From the NCBI RefSeq assembly GCF_026410925.1, contig NZ_CP112972.1, positions 2,604,001-2,668,000 of the forward strand: a stretch of 64,000 nt of DNA, written 5' to 3'. The notes under the pieces were generated by a model. The model did not search any database and had not been told where the DNA came from. It saw only the letters and a program-made list of their open reading frames with translations. Shown here in pieces: positions 50,722 through 60,851 of the stretch (position 1 is the first letter of the stretch; every line of letters begins with the position of its first letter). The position numbers and the translations under genes were made by a program. Origin of the DNA: Halovenus salina. Its GTDB lineage: Archaea; Halobacteriota; Halobacteria; Halobacteriales; Haloarculaceae.

Positions 50722-51694
50722 TGGGTTATTTCATTACGATGTGTGTACGATTTATTAATACCTTGGTGGCTTCTATACTACGTGGTTGTACTGCAGCAGT
50801 CAACCCGGTATTCTGGCCCCCGCTACGGATCCGGTGCTCTTTGTGTTACACGTCGTCAAGAAAATCGAGTGCTGGATGATGAATTGATTGTCGGGTCAAT
50901 GTACAGCGCAATTGACCAACTGATCATCGGGAACTGTGTGAAATCAACAGTGGCCGACTGCTGCATCCACCCTCTATGTCTTGCACAGCAGTTCTAATGA
51001 ATTACTGATGGGACGTACTTTCGTCAATCACTGCATCCCTTAGACAGACCGACTCTCCTTGCCCGCTGTCTCCACAGGCTGTTGTGCACGACAACTTCGG
51101 CGGCCGCTGAGAACTCACCAACGCCTCCCCACAGGAGGACGGACAGGGCAAAAGCAGCATGCACTATGGCCGCCATGGTCAAACCAATTCACCCCAACTC
51201 AGAATAGAATTTGCCCATTCCATGGCCAAAGAGTTGGTACAAAACGGCCGAATTGGAGATTTGCGTTAGACACTGGCGAAAATGGAGCGCGCGCCGATTC
51301 AACAGCACTCTCAGCCAGAGTTCTACACCCAGTCCCCAGGAATAAGTAGCAATAATCTGTTGTTTCCGGGCCGGATGTAACCACTGGTCCCGACCATGCA
51401 GGAGATGACAGAATCGACCAATCTAATCCTCGCATGGACAGAGAATTTCCACATGTAATCTCGGCTGTCCAGCCGGTATTATCAATTGGGCACCTGTTTC
51501 CGACAGAGAACTGAATAACCTAAACTTTCTCTCGCCACATCTCGACTGCATGGGGCACCAAGCGCCATTTCTGCCCATCCTATAAATAGTAGGACCAGCT
51601 TCGTGCATTCGATGCCACTGGGTGAACCGCATCGATACGAGACCGGCTCCGATTGTCGTGAGCACGGGTCGGTTCACCCGACGGCTGACCAACA
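50722..51694. other. 973-base gene-free stretch
   Basis: Frames here are short, lack acidic bias and match nothing I recognise. The only signals are at the right end: TATAAATA at 51581-51588 and the inverted repeat GGGTGAACC (51620-51628) / GGTTCACCC (51671-51679) ahead of the recombinase gene. The stretch may be a decayed gene region. Confidence 0.4.
51581..51679 (+). promoter_or_regulatory. Promoter and inverted repeat before the second recombinase
   Basis: A TATAAATA at 51581-51588 would start transcription near 51612. Perfect 9-bp arms GGGTGAACC and GGTTCACCC, 42 bases apart, then lie in the transcribed leader. They could be operator halves or recombination-core sites for the recombinase. 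Confidence 0.4.
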
Positions 51695-52774
51695 ATGACC
51701 AAGGACGACCTCGAACCCCTCTCGCCGGAGGACGCCCTCGACTGGTACTTGGAGCACCGGCGGGACGACCTGCGGACTGCTACCCGGCGGAAACACCGGT
51801 CGGCCTTAGGTACGTTTGTCGACTGGACCGGGTCGGTCGGAATCGACGATATGAACGATGTTGGTGGCCGCCAACTCATGGAGTTCAAGACGTGGCGAAA
51901 GACCGAGTCGGATCTAACGTCGGTTAGCCTCAACGGCAACCTTGCGATTCTCCAGCGGTTCCTCCGCTTTTGCGAGAACGTCGACGCCGTTGCTGAGGGC
52001 GTGGTCGACCGGGTGCCGCTACCCAACGTCCCGCCCGAGGAGGAAGTCAACGAGTGGGTACCGGCCGACGAGGCAGTCGAAGGTATCCGGTCGTACTTCC
52101 GCCAGTTCGAGTACGCCTCTCGACGGCAGGTGATGTTCGAACTCATCGCCGAGGTCGGGCTCCGGCTCGGGGCCGTCCGGGCGATAGATATAGAGGACTT
52201 TGACCGAGAGGAAATGACAATTCGTCTCTGGCACCGGCCGGAAGGAGCCGAAACGCACGGGACGCCGCTGAAGAACGGTCGTGACGGCGAGCGGATTATC
52301 AACATCTCCGAGCAATTGCATGGGTTCATTGTGGATTATATCGACCACAACCGGGCCGGTACGACGGACCAGTATGGTCGGGAGCCACTGTTCACAACGT
52401 CCAGCGGCCGGCCATCGACAGCGACGATTCGCCGGGACTTCTACAAGATGACCCGCCCCTGTGTTTACTCCGGGGAGTGTCCACACGGCCGGGAGCTATC
52501 GGACTGTGAGGCGACGAAGAACAGGAACGCTGCAGACTGCCCTGGACGGTTCAGCACGCACCCGCTGCGGAAGTGGGCGATTATGAATCAATTGGATGCC
52601 GGTGTTCCAAAGGAGCTGTTGAGCGACCGCGTGGACGTGTCTGTGCCCGTGTTGGACAAGCACTACGACCAGCGGACCGAGGAGCGAAAGTCTCGGCGGA
52701 GGCGGGAAGCACTGGAAGAAACGATGGAAGAGTACGTTGTTGCAGATGGCGGTCAGCAGGTGGATACAGAGTAG
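51695..52774 (+). CDS. XerC/D-like tyrosine recombinase, second paralogue
   Basis: The 359-residue protein (MTKDDLEPLSPEDAL) shares domain order with the recombinase at 45277: core-binding domain about 15-110, first Arg in AEVGLRLGAVRAI, the HxxR box in THPLRKWAIM, and Tyr in LDKHYDQRTEERKS. The cysteine-rich insert is also present (CVYSGECPHG ... CEATKN). Intact. It lies 96 bases left of the CRISPR array. Target site unknown. Confidence 0.9.
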   Translation: MTKDDLEPLSPEDALDWYLEHRRDDLRTATRRKHRSALGTFVDWTGSVGIDDMNDVGGRQLMEFKTWRKTESDLTSVSLNGNLAILQRFLRFCENVDAVAEGVVDRVPLPNVPPEEEVNEWVPADEAVEGIRSYFRQFEYASRRQVMFELIAEVGLRLGAVRAIDIEDFDREEMTIRLWHRPEGAETHGTPLKNGRDGERIINISEQLHGFIVDYIDHNRAGTTDQYGREPLFTTSSGRPSTATIRRDFYKMTRPCVYSGECPHGRELSDCEATKNRNAADCPGRFSTHPLRKWAIMNQLDAGVPKELLSDRVDVSVPVLDKHYDQRTEERKSRRRREALEETMEEYVVADGGQQVDTE

Positions 52775-52819
52775 ACGTAATGACGGCTACACAGTTCCAT
52801 ATCACCTATCAAACTCAAC

Positions 52820-52863
52820 AAAAACATCTTAAGATATATCTGGACGCTTGGACGAGGCCAAGC
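52820..52863 (-). terminator. Possible terminator of the CRISPR transcript
   Basis: On the minus strand, just past the last repeat, GCTTGG-CCTCGT-CCAAGC (52846-52863) can form a hairpin, followed by the palindrome ATCTTAAGAT and a run of five T. This is where the array transcript should end. Confidence 0.35.
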
Positions 52864-52870
52864 AGACGTT

Positions 52871-55800
52871 GATTCAATCCTACGAGGGTTCCTCTGAAAG
52901 ACGAGTTGCCACACTGTACGCAGTCTGTCTCAGGGCTTCAACCCCACCAAGGTTCGTCTGAAAGCCCTCCTCCCAGTCGAACGAGGTTACTACTGCGTCG
53001 TTTCAACCCCACAAGGTTCGTCTGAAAGCGGGGTCGATCAACTCGCCTTCGATTTCCTGCTTGCTTCAATCCCACGAAGGTTCGTCTGAAAGCGGTCTGG
53101 CAACGAGCCATTTCATCGACTGGTACCAGATTCAACCCCACGAAGGTTCGTCTGAAAGTGTCCAGGGCGAAGAGCGCAATGCAGTCCGCATCGTGCTTCA
53201 ATCCCACGAAGGTTCGTCTGAAAGGAAGCAGATTTGCTCCGCCAACAACTTCAGGAGGAGCTTCAACCCCACGAAGGTTCCTCTGAAAGAACCAGAGCCA
53301 ACAGCGAGATATAGACCCCGATTTTGCTTCAACCCCACGAAGGTTCCTCTGAAAGTCTATGGCGTTTCGCATCGCCCGCTGATTCTCCTTGCTTCAACCC
53401 CACGAAGGTTCCTCTGAAAGTCGATAGCGGTCGCCCTTCTCGAGCTCGGGCACGTCGCTTCAACCCAACGAAGGTTCGTCTGAAGGGTTGGCCTTCTGCC
53501 GGCGCTGGAAGCGTGCCGGCGTGCTTCAACCCCACGAAGGTTCGTCTGAAAGATCAAGTGGAGGGACTTTGCCGGCGACGGTATCACGCTTCAATCCCAC
53601 GAAGGTTCGTCTGAAAGGCGTCGGGCGACGTGACTGATATCAAGCGCGTGGCGCTTCAACCCCACCAAGGTTCGTCTGAAAGGATGTACGCGAAGCCGTC
53701 CGGCCGGTCTTCGATACCGCTTCAACCCCACCAAGGTTCGTCTGAAAGCGCTCGCTCAGTCGTTTCGTTCGTCATTCGATTTAGCTTCAACCCCACGAAG
53801 GTTCGTCTGAAAACGGCGTGGTCGCCTGGCTATCCGGCAGCGGGACGAGGCTTCAACCCCACGAAGGTTCGTCTGAAAGAAGACTGTCTGGATGTGCGCC
53901 TTTGACCACGGTGCTTCAACCCCACGAAGGTTCGTCTGAAAGAAGACTGTCTGGATGTGCGCCTTTGACCACGGTGCTTCAACCCCACGAAGGTTCGTCT
54001 GAAAGTGGGCGGTCCCGCTCGCAATCGGTTCCGGGGCGTCGCTTCAACCCCACGAAGGTTCGTCTGAAAGTCAAGCTTCCGGCGGTCGAAGTCCACTTCG
54101 TACTCGCTTCAACCCCACGAAGGCTCGTCTGAAAGATTGTGTTCACGACGACGTGCGCGCCCGTCTTCTTGCTTCAACCCCACGAAGGTTCGTCTGAAAG
54201 CAAGGCCGTCTCTAAGAGTGCCCGCGCTCGAAACGCTTCAACCCCACGAAGGTTCGTCTGAAAGGCACCGAGCCCGTGACGACGGTCGAGCACGGGTCCG
54301 CTTCAACCCCACGAAGGTTCGTCTGAAAGTTGCGGCGTTGTTCATGTGGAGCGTTATGTCCGCGCTTCAACCCCACGAAGGTTCGTCTGAAAGAGAATCG
54401 GGGGGCTGGTTGTCGGTCCTGTCGTTGCGCTTCAACCCCACGAAGGTTCGTCTGAAAGACATCCTGCCCCCGTCTATTGATTAGGTCTATTAAGCTTCAA
54501 CCCCACGAAGGTTCGTCTGAAAGACATCCTGCCCCCGTCTATTGATTAGGTCTATTAAGCTTCAACCCCACGAAGGTTCGTCTGAAAGAACTCGGTTCAA
54601 CGACGACGGGCGAATCGCCAAGACGCTTCAACCCCACGAAGGTTCGTCTGAAAGACGTGTGGCATATCGCCCGCGAATACGAGAGTCACGAGCTTCAACC
54701 CCACGAAGGTTCGTCTGAAAGCACGAATGTCGGTTTCCCACACTTCAACCAGATTTTCGCTTCAACCCCACGAAGGTTCGTCTGAAAGGACGCTGGCGAC
54801 GTGCATCGAACGGAAGCGAGGCGAGCTTCAACCCCACGAAGGTTCGTCTGAAAGCGTAGTCAGACACAATCAAGAAATGCAGGTCTCCCCTGCTTCAACC
54901 CCACGAAGGTTCGTCTGAAAGGCACGCTCGACGTGGCCGAGCTGGCCCACAACATGCTTCAACCCCACGAAGGTTCGTCTGAAAGCGAGGAGTGGACGAA
55001 CAGCGCGAGCAGGATGCCGCCGCTTCAACCCCACGAAGGTTCGTCTGAAAGGATGCTGCAGTCACTAATCGGGGTGGTGCCGCTTGCGCTTCAACCCCAC
55101 GAAGGTTCGTCTGAAAGGCCACTAACGCGTTCATGGCTCCCCGGAATTTAGCTTCAACCCCACGAAGGTTCGTCTGAAAGCCGACTTATAGGTGCTGGTG
55201 TCCCGGTGAGACGTTTGCTTCAACCCCACGAAGGTTCGTCTGAAAGTCCTCGGAGGTGTGCCCCCGTGGCTCTAATTGAGCTTCAACCCCACGAAGGTTC
55301 GTCTGAAAGGGCAACAGCGCCGAGAGCGTACAGGTCGACCTCTACGCTTCAACCCCACGAAGGTTCGTCTGAAAGATGGCGGGCCTTTCGCACGGTGCAG
55401 GGCTTGGAAGCTTCAACCCCACGAAGGTTCGTCTGAAAGTTGGGGAAATCGCAGACCCGAAAACGGGAGAGACGCTTCAACCCCACGAAGGTTCGTCTGA
55501 AAGAATGAGTAAAGGCTCAGAGGCAGAACGGGACTTGTGCTTCAACCCCACGAAGGTTCGTCTGAAAGGCGGCATTGACGTGGTTGCACCGGCAGATGCG
55601 ACGCTTCAACCCCACAAAGGTTCGTCTGAAAGTCCTCGGAGGTGTGCCCCCGTGGCTCTAATTGAGCTTCAACCCCACGAAGGTTCGTCTGAAAGTAGAT
55701 TCGTTCGGCGGGAGATGTCGGATACACTGATTGCTTCAACCCCACGAAGGTTCGTCTGAAAGTCAGATATAGAGTCTGAGGTGAAACTGCAGCGGGACAG

Positions 55801-56817
55801 CTTCAACCCCACAAAGGTTCGTCTGAAAGGAGCGGCTCCAGGCTTTGCTTCGGGTCGTCGCTCGCGCTTCAACCCCACGAAGGTTCGTCTGAAAGAACGC
55901 GACCGAAGACATGGACCTCGACCCCGAGACGCTTCAACCCCACGAAGGTTCGTCTGAAAGGCAGTCTATACACACGAATGTGATTCGTGTGTAGATGTGC
56001 TTCAACCCCACGAAGGTTCGTCTGAAAGTCTCGTACCAACCGATGAACGTGGTTATCTTGTCCGTGCTTCAACCCCACGAAGGTTCGTCTGAAAGAGATG
56101 GTGCGTCGAACCGTTCGTCGGTTGCCTGAATGCTTCAACCCCACGAAGGTTCGTCTGAAAGGCAGACAATAGCCCCACGTTGCCAGACGAGTATGCGCTT
56201 CAACCCCACGAAGGTTCGTCTGAAAGACCGGCAGAGCAACGGCGGCGTGCGACCCACCACGCCGCTTCAACCCCACGAAGGTTCGTCTGAAAGGGTAGTC
56301 ATCGCCGCACTGGCAATCGTCGCCAGTGAGCTTCAACCCCACGAAGGTTCGTCTGAAAGGCACGAAATTAAAAAAGTCTGTGACGCTCTCGAAGGCTTCA
56401 ACCCCACGAAGGTTCGTCTGAAAGTTAGAATAGCCCGGCCGGTACTTTTATGATACATGGTGCTTCAACCCCACCAAGGTTCGTCTGAAAGCTATAGGTG
56501 GCAATCGTCGGCCGATAGTCCCCGCTGCTTCAACCCCACGAAGGTTCGTCTGAAAGCGCAGCCTCCTGTTGCACGACGCTGTCTGCGAGTCCGCTTCAAC
56601 CCCACGAAGGTTCGTCTGAAAGCTGTCAAATTCAACCCTCGGGAGTCCAAACAGATTGCTTCAACCCCACGAAGGTTCGTCTGAAAGTCCTCGAAGCTCC
56701 AACGGGTTTCCTCGTTGGGGTTGCTTCAACCCCACGAAAGTTCGTCTGAAAGTCACCGGCACGAGAGCCGTCGGAGAACGTCTGTTTGCTTCAACCCTAT
56801 CAAGGTTCCTCTAAAAG
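52871..56817 (-). CRISPR. CRISPR array, haloarchaeal type I-B repeat, about 61 repeats
   Basis: About 61 repeats of 30 bases alternate with spacers of mostly 33-38 bases. Read on the minus strand the repeat starts CTTTCAGACG and ends TTCGTGGGGTTGAAGC, whose last eight bases give the crRNA handle GTTGAAGC, so transcription runs leftward, as for the cas genes. Repeats near both ends are degenerate. Variant copies cluster: CCT instead of CGT in the right half in repeats at 52871, 53260, 53326, 53391 and 56788; CACCAAGG at 52935, 53653, 53719 and 56462; CACAAAGG at 55603 and 55800. The repeat at 53000 lacks one base. A last half-repeat is at 56854. Confidence 0.98.
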
Positions 56818-57052
56818 GTCTCGTTTTGCTGCGTATCGAGTGAAGAACCGCATGCTTCAAGCCCACGGGAGTGTACGTCCGCTCAATTGCCGGCACGGCT
56901 CTCGATATCCCACGACAGTACACTTCTTCAACTCTCTCGTCTTTACACGCTTCCGATTGGGCAAAAGAGGCCGAACCTGAAGAAACTGGCACATACCGTT
57001 CTGTTGAAAATCCGCGAGTGGACTGGTTAGAGAAAGCAATTAATTGGGGCGC
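56818..57052 (-). other. Leader-side region between cas3 and the array
   Basis: This 235-base gap is where the leader, and in complete loci cas4-cas1-cas2, would be. I find no cas1, cas2 or cas4 reading frame. On the minus strand it ends with a relic repeat (GTGGGCTTGAAGC at about 56854-56866) and a spacer-length stretch. No strong TATA box stands out, so the array may be transcribed from cas3 or from an unrecognised promoter. Confidence 0.5.
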
Positions 57053-59812
57053 TCAATCCCATGAGATACCAATTTCTGGTGAATACCACTTTGTCGAACT
57101 ATCATCAAGCCTGTAAACTGTTGCAGTACCCTCGTTAGACGGAGGCTCATCAAGAGGCTCCATGGCATTTTGAAACGATTCTGTCCGGGGCCGAATCGAA
57201 ACCCGACAATTCTCTAACGTAGAGAGTAGTCGATACCCTGTGGCTTCATCCCCGGTAGCGAACGCTTCCTGTACCCGATCCAAAACACTCTGTTCGGCAG
57301 TCGTGACCGGACAGATTACATCCCGTGTGTTGGTCTCTTGAATAAGTCGTTCGTTGGACAACGCCGCACCACGACACTCATTGATGTAGGTCGCCAGTCG
57401 CTTTTCTCCCGGTGATTCCTCGTGGAGTCGGTCATAGTATTTTTCAACAGCGTCATTAGCTATTACCCGTTCTGGGATGGCGGTCTTTGAATCGGTAACC
57501 TCACGGAGAACTTCAACAACAGTTGTCAGGTGATCAGGCAAGCGACCACGCTCATACACACTAGTTGCAGGATCTTGATGTGAGTTCTCTGGTGGGGCTA
57601 ATCGCCAAACAGACACATCACCGCCAGCACGGCCCCACTCAAAGGAGCGATTACAACGTCCGGCTGCTTGAACAATACTGGGTATCGGAGCAAGATCTCT
57701 GAACACTGTCTGGAAGCTGACATCGACGCCAGCTTCGATGGCTTGCGTCGAGACGAGTACAAATGGCTGGCTGTCGGTAGTTAACTCATGCATTAGTTCG
57801 ATCAATACCTGCCTATCATATGGTCGGTGTTCGCCGGTGAGACAGGAGACGATTGGTTTCTCTGGAGGTAATCGGTCTCGGACTGTCGCTGCCAGTTCTT
57901 CATAGGATGGCGCAGTAGGCGATTGCTCGTCTGTCGCGATGTCAGTACCTCCTTGTTCTAATGACAAGCGAGCATCAGGTCCTAACTCACTCAGAGCTGC
58001 TTCTATATATTCTCCAAGTTTCACCGGCGACTCAATTGCTGTAGTGACTGCATCATACAGCTGATGTGCGCTACGGACGGTGTTGCAGACCGCAAGCGTA
58101 GATGGGTTAGAACCAGCAAGTGACGCAACCACGTCAGATGCAGCCGAGCTGTAGCTGACGGGGGCTGTCGTGGTACCATCGTTATTCCGATAGTTCCAAA
58201 CGGACTGGTCAATATCGTAGGTCACTCGTTCAAACCGATCATACAGTTCTGCTGAGCCAGGGGTAAGTTCGATTGAATCGCTGTCATCGATATCGAATAG
58301 AGCCGGCTGTGTTGCGGTCATAGAGATGATCGTCGCTCCAAATTCTTCACGAAGTAACTTACAGCACCGACGGACAGCTGGCCACCAGCGCGGCGGGAGT
58401 GCCTGTGGTTCATCGAGAATTATGATGGCGTTCTCAAATGCCGCGCCTTTCATTGCGGTTTTACTGGATGGCCGAGTGATACTCTCAAACAGCTGCACAA
58501 ACGTCGTGAGAACTACGCCACTTTGCCATGCCTCACCAAGTAATTGAGCCGGATGGTAGTTTCGAGAGCTGTCATCAGAGGCCGCTGAATCATCAACTTC
58601 ACCATTACTGGTTGTATCCACATCAGTTCGCGTTTCACTCAAATAGTGGTGGACAGTGAACTTCCGGCCCGTAGGATCAGCTCCCCAGAGAGTAGGGTCT
58701 TCCAACTGACTCCGTGTCTGCTCGATAATGCTGGTGAATGGTAATGCGTAAATCACCGGCGAAGTCCCGTTCTGATTGGATTCTACACAATTATGAAGGC
58801 GGTCTTGAATATCAAGCGCGACTGACAGCCCTGTGAATGTTTTTCCCAGCCCTGTCGGGAGTGTTAACGTCAGTTGCTCACCGGAGGTTGGCTGCACAGA
58901 GGATTCAGATCGAGGTGCTGGCACACTATCGATGGTTGCCAGCATTTGATGTGCTTGCTGGCGCGCACGTTCCCGCGCTTCTGTCAACTCTGCTGTGAGG
59001 CTCTCGTCACCGGTGGCAGCCTGTAGTGATTTGATTTTTGTAGTGAGCTGATGGAGTGGTTTCTCAAACGGCTGGGGCTGATATCGAGTGATTCCAGCGG
59101 CATGTGTTTTATCAGCAAAAGTGAGTGCTGACCAGAAGCGATAAAATCGGTCGTAGGTCTCCTCTGGTATCGCCGCCGTCGATATCGCAGTCACACCGAA
59201 CTGCTCGTCGGTGGCACTGATAGCCTCTTCCAGTTGCCTCGTTAGTTCTCCGTCGAGAACTGTATCTCGAAACCCAGCCCAGCTTATCACTCCGTCAGTC
59301 ACGGTGGAGAGTAGTTCATCAGCGGCCGTTGGCCAGGTCTCATCAATGGACTGAATCTGTTGGACAACATGTTCGTTTGATGTCTCGTATTCGAGTACAT
59401 CTTCTTTCAAATAAGAAATCACATCCGGAATCGATCCGTGGTGGCGGGCGACTGCCAGCGTGGCTGCGATTCGATCTGGATTATCGATACCAAGTTCGCC
59501 GAGAGCATAGAACGTGGCGAAGGCACCGATCCGTGCGTGATGTCGCTCCCAACTTGGCCCACGGTGAGTGTATTCCTGACGCACATGTCGCTGAAAGGCT
59601 GGCGTGATTTTGCCAAAATCATGAAGATTAGCCGCAATTTGGAGCGCTCGTCGAGAGGTAGATCCAAGATTAGACGCTACTTCAATCGCCCGTGTCCCAA
59701 CATCAGTAAGATGCTTCCGCAATAGCAAATCCGTGCTCTCCCCACGAGGATCATTCGGGTGAGAAATCAGCGGCAACAATTTGTCAGACGACCCCGTATT
59801 CTCATTTGACAT
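57053..59812 (-). CDS. cas3: CRISPR-associated nuclease-helicase Cas3 (type I-B)
   Basis: Cas3 is recruited by target-bound Cascade and degrades the non-target DNA strand. The 919-residue protein has an N-terminal HD nuclease domain (NLHDFGKITPAF near 67, WERHHARIGAF near 92 and VARHHGS near 121) and an SF2 helicase: Walker A LPTGLGKTFTGLS, DEPQ box ILDEPQALPPRWWP, SMTATQPAL, and motif VI QAAGRCNRS. All nuclease and ATPase residues look intact. It is the last gene of the visible cas operon, 30 bases after cas5. Confidence 0.95.
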   Translation of the reverse strand: MSNENTGSSDKLLPLISHPNDPRGESTDLLLRKHLTDVGTRAIEVASNLGSTSRRALQIAANLHDFGKITPAFQRHVRQEYTHRGPSWERHHARIGAFATFYALGELGIDNPDRIAATLAVARHHGSIPDVISYLKEDVLEYETSNEHVVQQIQSIDETWPTAADELLSTVTDGVISWAGFRDTVLDGELTRQLEEAISATDEQFGVTAISTAAIPEETYDRFYRFWSALTFADKTHAAGITRYQPQPFEKPLHQLTTKIKSLQAATGDESLTAELTEARERARQQAHQMLATIDSVPAPRSESSVQPTSGEQLTLTLPTGLGKTFTGLSVALDIQDRLHNCVESNQNGTSPVIYALPFTSIIEQTRSQLEDPTLWGADPTGRKFTVHHYLSETRTDVDTTSNGEVDDSAASDDSSRNYHPAQLLGEAWQSGVVLTTFVQLFESITRPSSKTAMKGAAFENAIIILDEPQALPPRWWPAVRRCCKLLREEFGATIISMTATQPALFDIDDSDSIELTPGSAELYDRFERVTYDIDQSVWNYRNNDGTTTAPVSYSSAASDVVASLAGSNPSTLAVCNTVRSAHQLYDAVTTAIESPVKLGEYIEAALSELGPDARLSLEQGGTDIATDEQSPTAPSYEELAATVRDRLPPEKPIVSCLTGEHRPYDRQVLIELMHELTTDSQPFVLVSTQAIEAGVDVSFQTVFRDLAPIPSIVQAAGRCNRSFEWGRAGGDVSVWRLAPPENSHQDPATSVYERGRLPDHLTTVVEVLREVTDSKTAIPERVIANDAVEKYYDRLHEESPGEKRLATYINECRGAALSNERLIQETNTRDVICPVTTAEQSVLDRVQEAFATGDEATGYRLLSTLENCRVSIRPRTESFQNAMEPLDEPPSNEGTATVYRLDDSSTKWYSPEIGISWD

Positions 59813-59842
59813 ACATTTGGTTCCTTGTGAGACGCTGGGACC

Positions 59843-60823
59843 CTACAGGAAGGCTACTACTCGGTCATCGATTTGGCCAAGCGGTGCGTTTGTACGATCT
59901 TCCTCTACAATCACCGATGCGTTTGTAGGTATTGCTACGTCACCGTGATTGGGCGCGATAGATCGTTCGTTGTCATCCAGTGCTTCTCTTGTCGTATATA
60001 CGTAATCTGCAAACGATTCAGTCGTTCGCCCTCCCGAGTTGCGCTGCATCGTTTTTGGCGTCCGTTCAACGTGATAGCTCACGCCGGATCTAGGAACTGT
60101 TTGATCAATCGATCCTGGATAAATCGACGCAATTGATAGTTGTCCGTCGTCACTTTTTGGATCCTGTTTCACATCGTTTTCGCCAAGGAACGTCACAGCA
60201 GCTAAACACTCTGAAAGCCCTAGGCTGGGGGTATAATGGGTCTTCCCAGCTGTTAGATGAGCGGCCAGAGCACGATAGAATTCCTCATCTTCGACAGCTA
60301 TATCCAACCGATAAACTGGATCATGGAGAAATTCATACGGATGTCGCTGTCTATCAGTCGTTGTTGGTGGCCACTTTACCGTCGCTGAGTTACTCCGACC
60401 GCTTGCGCCAACACTCCGTGTCCGCTCACCAAAATTTGTCCATACCCCCAATGTCGACATGGTCTGTGTTCGGATGCCACCCGCGGGTGTAATGGCTATT
60501 GCTGAAACGTCCGATCCAAACGTCTGATAGTAGGAGTCCCGCGGGGCACCAACTATTGCAGCAAGCAGTCCTGCGACTGTTGTCCGCGGGATTATCCTGT
60601 AAGTCTGCTTCGTCACAGTCCGATCAATTCGTCTAAAATGCCCCCAGTCGGCACGCACAAGTACGGATAACACCCGGTCTGGGACACCATCCGCAACTGT
60701 TGGAGGTGTCAATGAAATATCTGATTCTTGTAGTACCGCCTCATAGTCCATTTCACCGGGTAGCGTAGGTGAGTCAATATCTGTGGAAGTGACTGCATCC
60801 AAGGTCTGTTGTTGTTGAGCCAT
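59843..60823 (-). CDS. cas5: Cas5 (type I-B, Csh/Cas5b)
   Basis: Cas5 caps the 5' handle of the crRNA in Cascade. The 326-residue protein carries the Cas5 core after a 45-residue extension: VLSVLVRADWGHFRRIDRT, YRIIPRTTVAGLLAAIVG and a Gly-rich stretch GSDVSAIAITPAGGIRTQ. It is between cas7 and cas3 with gaps of about 28-30 bases, a single operon. Confidence 0.92.
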   Translation of the reverse strand: MAQQQQTLDAVTSTDIDSPTLPGEMDYEAVLQESDISLTPPTVADGVPDRVLSVLVRADWGHFRRIDRTVTKQTYRIIPRTTVAGLLAAIVGAPRDSYYQTFGSDVSAIAITPAGGIRTQTMSTLGVWTNFGERTRSVGASGRSNSATVKWPPTTTDRQRHPYEFLHDPVYRLDIAVEDEEFYRALAAHLTAGKTHYTPSLGLSECLAAVTFLGENDVKQDPKSDDGQLSIASIYPGSIDQTVPRSGVSYHVERTPKTMQRNSGGRTTESFADYVYTTREALDDNERSIAPNHGDVAIPTNASVIVEEDRTNAPLGQIDDRVVAFL

Positions 60824-60851
60824 TGATCTAAGCTATACTGGAACGGTCAGT

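Noticed and set aside
50722..51694. Frames of 60-96 codons in the gap between the kinase and recombinase
   Set aside because: No acidic bias, no promoter or family resemblance, and frames on both strands are equally open.
53061..56684. Many open frames with repeated peptides such as NPTKVRLK or FRRTFVGLK
   Set aside because: They are translations of the CRISPR repeats, not genes.
56871..57116. An 81-codon plus-strand frame between the array and cas3
   Set aside because: It overlaps the end of cas3 antisense, includes the relic repeat region and matches no Cas protein; I also checked it as a cas1/cas2/cas4 remnant and saw no motif.
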